From assembly GCA_900541135.1 (NCBI GenBank), contig UQIG01000023.1, forward strand, positions 1-33,944: DNA of 33,944 nt. Reading direction: 5' to 3'. Positions 32,014-33,944 of this stretch are shown here, one piece after another. The first letter of the stretch is position 1. The number at the start of each line of letters is the position of its first letter. Below the pieces are notes generated by a model that ran no database searches, was not told the origin of the DNA, and was given only the letters and a program-made list of their open reading frames with translations. A program made the position numbers and the translations under genes. Source of the DNA: an uncultured Collinsella sp. (GTDB taxonomy: Bacteria; Actinomycetota; Coriobacteriia; Coriobacteriales; Coriobacteriaceae).

Positions 32014-32044
32014 GGTGCAATGGGGTCAGGTTACTTTGCACCAA
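32014..32044 (+). repeat. Palindromic repeat family C, copy 2
   Basis: GGTGCAATGG leads into GGTCAGGTTACT and ends TTGCACCAA. It differs from copy 1 (25701-25731, minus strand) at about three or four of 31 positions. Confidence 0.7.
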
Positions 32045-32116
32045 TCTATTGACAATCACGAAACCGACGATGTCATAGCAGCAGCAGCGAGCGATGGTCA
32101 GGTCGAACAAATTGGC

Positions 32117-32161
32117 ATGAAAAGGGGGCGGCATAGACCTTTTGGTCATGCCGCCCCCTTT
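32117..32161 (-). terminator. Intrinsic terminator of uppP
   Basis: AAAGGGGGCGGCAT and ATGCCGCCCCCTTT pair as a 14-bp stem that continues (with one bulge) through GACC / GGTC around a TTTT loop. On the minus strand the hairpin ends in TTTTCAT, shortly past the uppP stop. Confidence 0.8.
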
Positions 32162-32205
32162 GAATGACAAGTTGTCGCCCTGGCCGCCGCGCAGCGTCGA
32201 CTAAG

Positions 32206-33186
32206 TTACAGGCCGAGCATAGGCTCCAGAACGAAGAAGTATGCGAGCACTACGATGCCCAGGATGATGCGGTAAACACCGAAGCACTTAAAGTCGTGAC
32301 GGCGGACGAAGCCCATGAGCCACTTGATGGCGATGAGCGAAACCACAAAGGCCACAACGCAGCCCACGCCCAAGATAGCGACCTCGTTGGCGCCGAACGT
32401 GCCGCCCTTGATGAAGTACTTGACCAGCTTGAGCGCACTCGCGCCAAACATGACAGGGATGGCCAGGAAAAACGTAAACTTGGACGCCACCGAACGCGTG
32501 CAGCCCAAAAGCAGGCCGCCGATGATGGTAGAACCGGAGCGAGACGTACCAGGCACCAGCGAAAGCACCTGGAAGCAGCCGATACCCAGCGCAGTCTTCC
32601 AGCTCAGGTCCTCGAGCGTGGCGATGGAGCCAAAGTCCAGATTCTCGTCATCGTCCTCATCCTCAGCGGTAGCCGCGGCGGGCGCCGCAAAGTGCGCACC
32701 GGCGGGACGTCCACCCGACACCACAGCACGCGAGCCAAACGAACCGGCAACGGCCATTTCCTCTCGCTTGCTCGCGCGCCAGTTCTCGATCACGATAAAC
32801 AGCACGCCGTACACAATGAGCGCCAGCGCCACGACGGGAGCATTGTAGAAATGCTCCTCCATCCAGTCGTTGAGCGGTAGGCCGATCGCCGCCGCAGGGA
32901 TGCAGCCGAGCACAATCTTGCCCCACAGCACCCAGGTGTCGCGACGGCCCTCCTTGCCCTTGCTGGGCGAGAACGGATTGAGCTCATGGAAGAACAGCAC
33001 ACAGACGGCCAGAATGGCGCCGAGCTGAATCACGACCAGGAACATATTCCAGAACGTCTCGCTCACGTTCATCTTGACGAACTCGTCCACCAAGATCATG
33101 TGACCGGTCGACGAAACAGGCAGCCATTCGGTGATGCCCTCGACCAGGCCCATGAAGGCAGATTTTAGAAGCTCGATAATATCCAA
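32206..33186 (-). CDS. uppP: Undecaprenyl-diphosphatase UppP/BacA
   Basis: It dephosphorylates undecaprenyl diphosphate to recycle the lipid carrier for peptidoglycan and gives bacitracin resistance. The start is TTG 33186 (326 residues, LDIIELLKSAFMGLVEGITE): AGGGGG lies five bases upstream and the protein then starts exactly where the family does. Catalytic motifs are EGITEWLPVSSTGH near the N-terminus and PGTSRSGSTIIGG later, in a multi-helix membrane protein. An extra hydrophilic, Ala-rich and acidic insert (including EDEDDDENLDFGS) of about 40 residues sits before SWKTALGIG; typical UppP is 260-280 residues. Confidence 0.92.
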   Translation of the reverse strand: MDIIELLKSAFMGLVEGITEWLPVSSTGHMILVDEFVKMNVSETFWNMFLVVIQLGAILAVCVLFFHELNPFSPSKGKEGRRDTWVLWGKIVLGCIPAAAIGLPLNDWMEEHFYNAPVVALALIVYGVLFIVIENWRASKREEMAVAGSFGSRAVVSGGRPAGAHFAAPAAATAEDEDDDENLDFGSIATLEDLSWKTALGIGCFQVLSLVPGTSRSGSTIIGGLLLGCTRSVASKFTFFLAIPVMFGASALKLVKYFIKGGTFGANEVAILGVGCVVAFVVSLIAIKWLMGFVRRHDFKCFGVYRIILGIVVLAYFFVLEPMLGL

Positions 33187-33434
33187 AGGGACCCCCTCGT
33201 TAGACACCCGCCGATATTGTTCTGCGGACGGTGCGGGCGATGTCCCATTATCAACCGTTGGCGGCGCGCCTGCGCCTACCCTTACCAAAAAACTCGCCCG
33301 TTCACAGAATTGCGAGCGGTCAAACCCAAATCCTTGGGTATAACTGCAACAAGATAAAGTGTCCGGCGGCCAACGCGCCCGCGCCCGCCCGATGCACGAG
33401 CCCCGCGCCCGTGCGATAGACCAAGGAGGAAACC
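33187..33434. promoter_or_regulatory. Divergent spacer of uppP and the universal stress gene
   Basis: This 248-bp divergent spacer must hold both promoters. A candidate -10 for the plus strand is TATAAC near 33339-33344, overlapping a small inverted repeat (ACCCAA / TTGGGT, 33324-33339). No -35 box is convincing. Confidence 0.35.
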
Positions 33435-33872
33435 ATGAACGAGGGCTACACCAAGGTATTTGTTTCACTCGACGGTACTGAGCAGCAGGATTTTGTGCTC
33501 GCACGCGCCATCAAGGTCGCCGCGAACAACGGCGCCAAGCTAATCATCGGCCACGTTATCGATTCCACGGCGCTCGAGAGCGCCGGTTCCTATCCGGTCG
33601 ACCTGGTCAACGGCCTAGAGGAGGCATTTAAGAACTCCATTGCCAAGCAGCTCGAAGAGGCCAAGGCCAATCCCGATATTCCCGAGGTCGAGGTCATGAT
33701 TCGCGCCGGCCGTATTCGCGAGACGCTCAAGGACGAGATGCTCGACGTGGTCAAACCCGACCTGGTGCTCTGCGGCGCCCGCGGCCTGTCCTCGATCAAG
33801 TATGCGCTCCTGGGTTCGATTTCGACGTTCCTGCTGCGCAACACCGACTGCGACATCTTGGTCGTGAAGTAG
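33435..33872 (+). CDS. Universal stress protein (UspA family)
   Basis: It is a small cytosolic nucleotide-binding stress protein of unclear biochemical output. The 145 residues form one Usp domain: VFVSLDGTEQQDFVLARAI at the N-terminus and the ATP-binding motif GARGLSSIKYALLGSIS near residues 112-128, ending CDILVVK. The ATP-binding pattern (G-x2-G-x9-G-S/T) is intact, so it is the ATP-binding type. AAGGAGG lies about six bases before the ATG. Confidence 0.93.
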   Translation: MNEGYTKVFVSLDGTEQQDFVLARAIKVAANNGAKLIIGHVIDSTALESAGSYPVDLVNGLEEAFKNSIAKQLEEAKANPDIPEVEVMIRAGRIRETLKDEMLDVVKPDLVLCGARGLSSIKYALLGSISTFLLRNTDCDILVVK

Positions 33873-33902
33873 CGTTGCTCCCACCGGCCGCGGGGCCTGC
33901 GG

Positions 33903-33944
33903 CTGTCTCTTATACACATCTGACGCTGCCGACGAATAGCCTTG
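33903..33944. other. Nextera sequencing adapter and index (not genomic)
   Basis: CTGTCTCTTATACACATCT is the reverse complement of the Tn5 mosaic end, and GACGCTGCCGACGA completes the Illumina Nextera read-1 adapter. The next eight bases, ATAGCCTT, are the reverse complement of AAGGCTAT, which I recall as a Nextera XT i5 index (S520). The last genomic base is about 33902. Frames starting MCIRDS or MYKRQ at this end are adapter translations, not genes. Confidence 0.97.

Larger units (their letters stand above)
31873..32205. other. Spacer between uppP and pcrA genes
   Basis: This 333-bp spacer holds the uppP terminator, repeat family C copy 2 and a possible pcrA promoter (TATACT at 31934-31939 with TTGCGT 19 bases upstream at 31959-31964). 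I see no gene. Confidence 0.55.

Noticed and set aside
33590..33919. Minus-strand frames beginning MCIRDS or MYKRQ
   Set aside because: Their first residues are translated Nextera adapter and the rest is antisense to the universal stress gene.

Overview
The window is a GC-rich bacterial chromosome fragment, a contig end rather than a plasmid or phage. Gene content and protein style suggest a gut Coriobacteriia member, most likely Collinsella or a close relative. Pointers are the Mn-dependent pyrophosphatase, the PSP1 (RicT-like) protein beside holB and tmk, the archaeal-type type IA topoisomerase with zinc ribbons and a Lys/Ala/Thr tail, the class Ig-type aspartate aminotransferase, and Ala/Asp/Glu-rich linkers in many proteins. 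The genus is an inference; there is no rRNA or tRNA to anchor it.

Layout. 1-5.7 kb (minus strand) holds a membrane-anchored foldase-like protein, then a tight cluster read DegV, hydroxyisobutyrate-dehydrogenase-like enzyme with a His/Cys-rich tail, small membrane protein, HEAT-repeat protein, and NAD-type isocitrate dehydrogenase. 5.7-10.4 kb has the long-form ribosome hibernation factor, an orphan solute-binding lipoprotein with a long leader, a repeat-rich spacer, an uncharacterised AbiEi/DUF559-like protein and comF. 10.4-14 kb is an information-processing operon (tmk, holB, PSP1). 14.2-15.2 kb is a lone plus-strand zinc-ribbon membrane protein bracketed by two near-identical palindromes. 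15.3-20.5 kb reads tatA, tatC, hypA, hypB, topoisomerase, pairing Tat export with NiFe-hydrogenase nickel insertion. 20.6-22.3 kb has a STAS protein and an aminotransferase, with a small divergent gene after them. 23-26.7 kb has nhaA, ppaC and a ROK sugar kinase. 26.9-28.7 kb (plus strand) has a GntR/UTRA regulator and manA, a sugar-phosphate neighbourhood shared with the divergent ROK kinase. 28.9-33.2 kb (minus) has PcrA/UvrD helicase and UppP. The last gene is a universal stress protein on the plus strand.

Most genes are housekeeping and none looks recently acquired. I found no phage, CRISPR, insertion sequence, tRNA or rRNA, and no convincing new defence system. The unexplained structure is mainly in the spacers: three families of short dispersed palindromic repeats (around 8.2/8.35/22.7 kb, 14.1/15.2 kb, and 25.7/32.0 kb) and one 130-nt nested hairpin at 28.84-28.97 kb. 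The unusual protein features are the metal-binding-like tail on the dehydrogenase, low-complexity inserts in PcrA and UppP, and the Arg-rich tail on the PSP1 protein.

The final 42 bases (33903-33944) are not genomic: they are a Nextera sequencing adapter followed by what looks like an i5 index, so the contig end is a library artefact.
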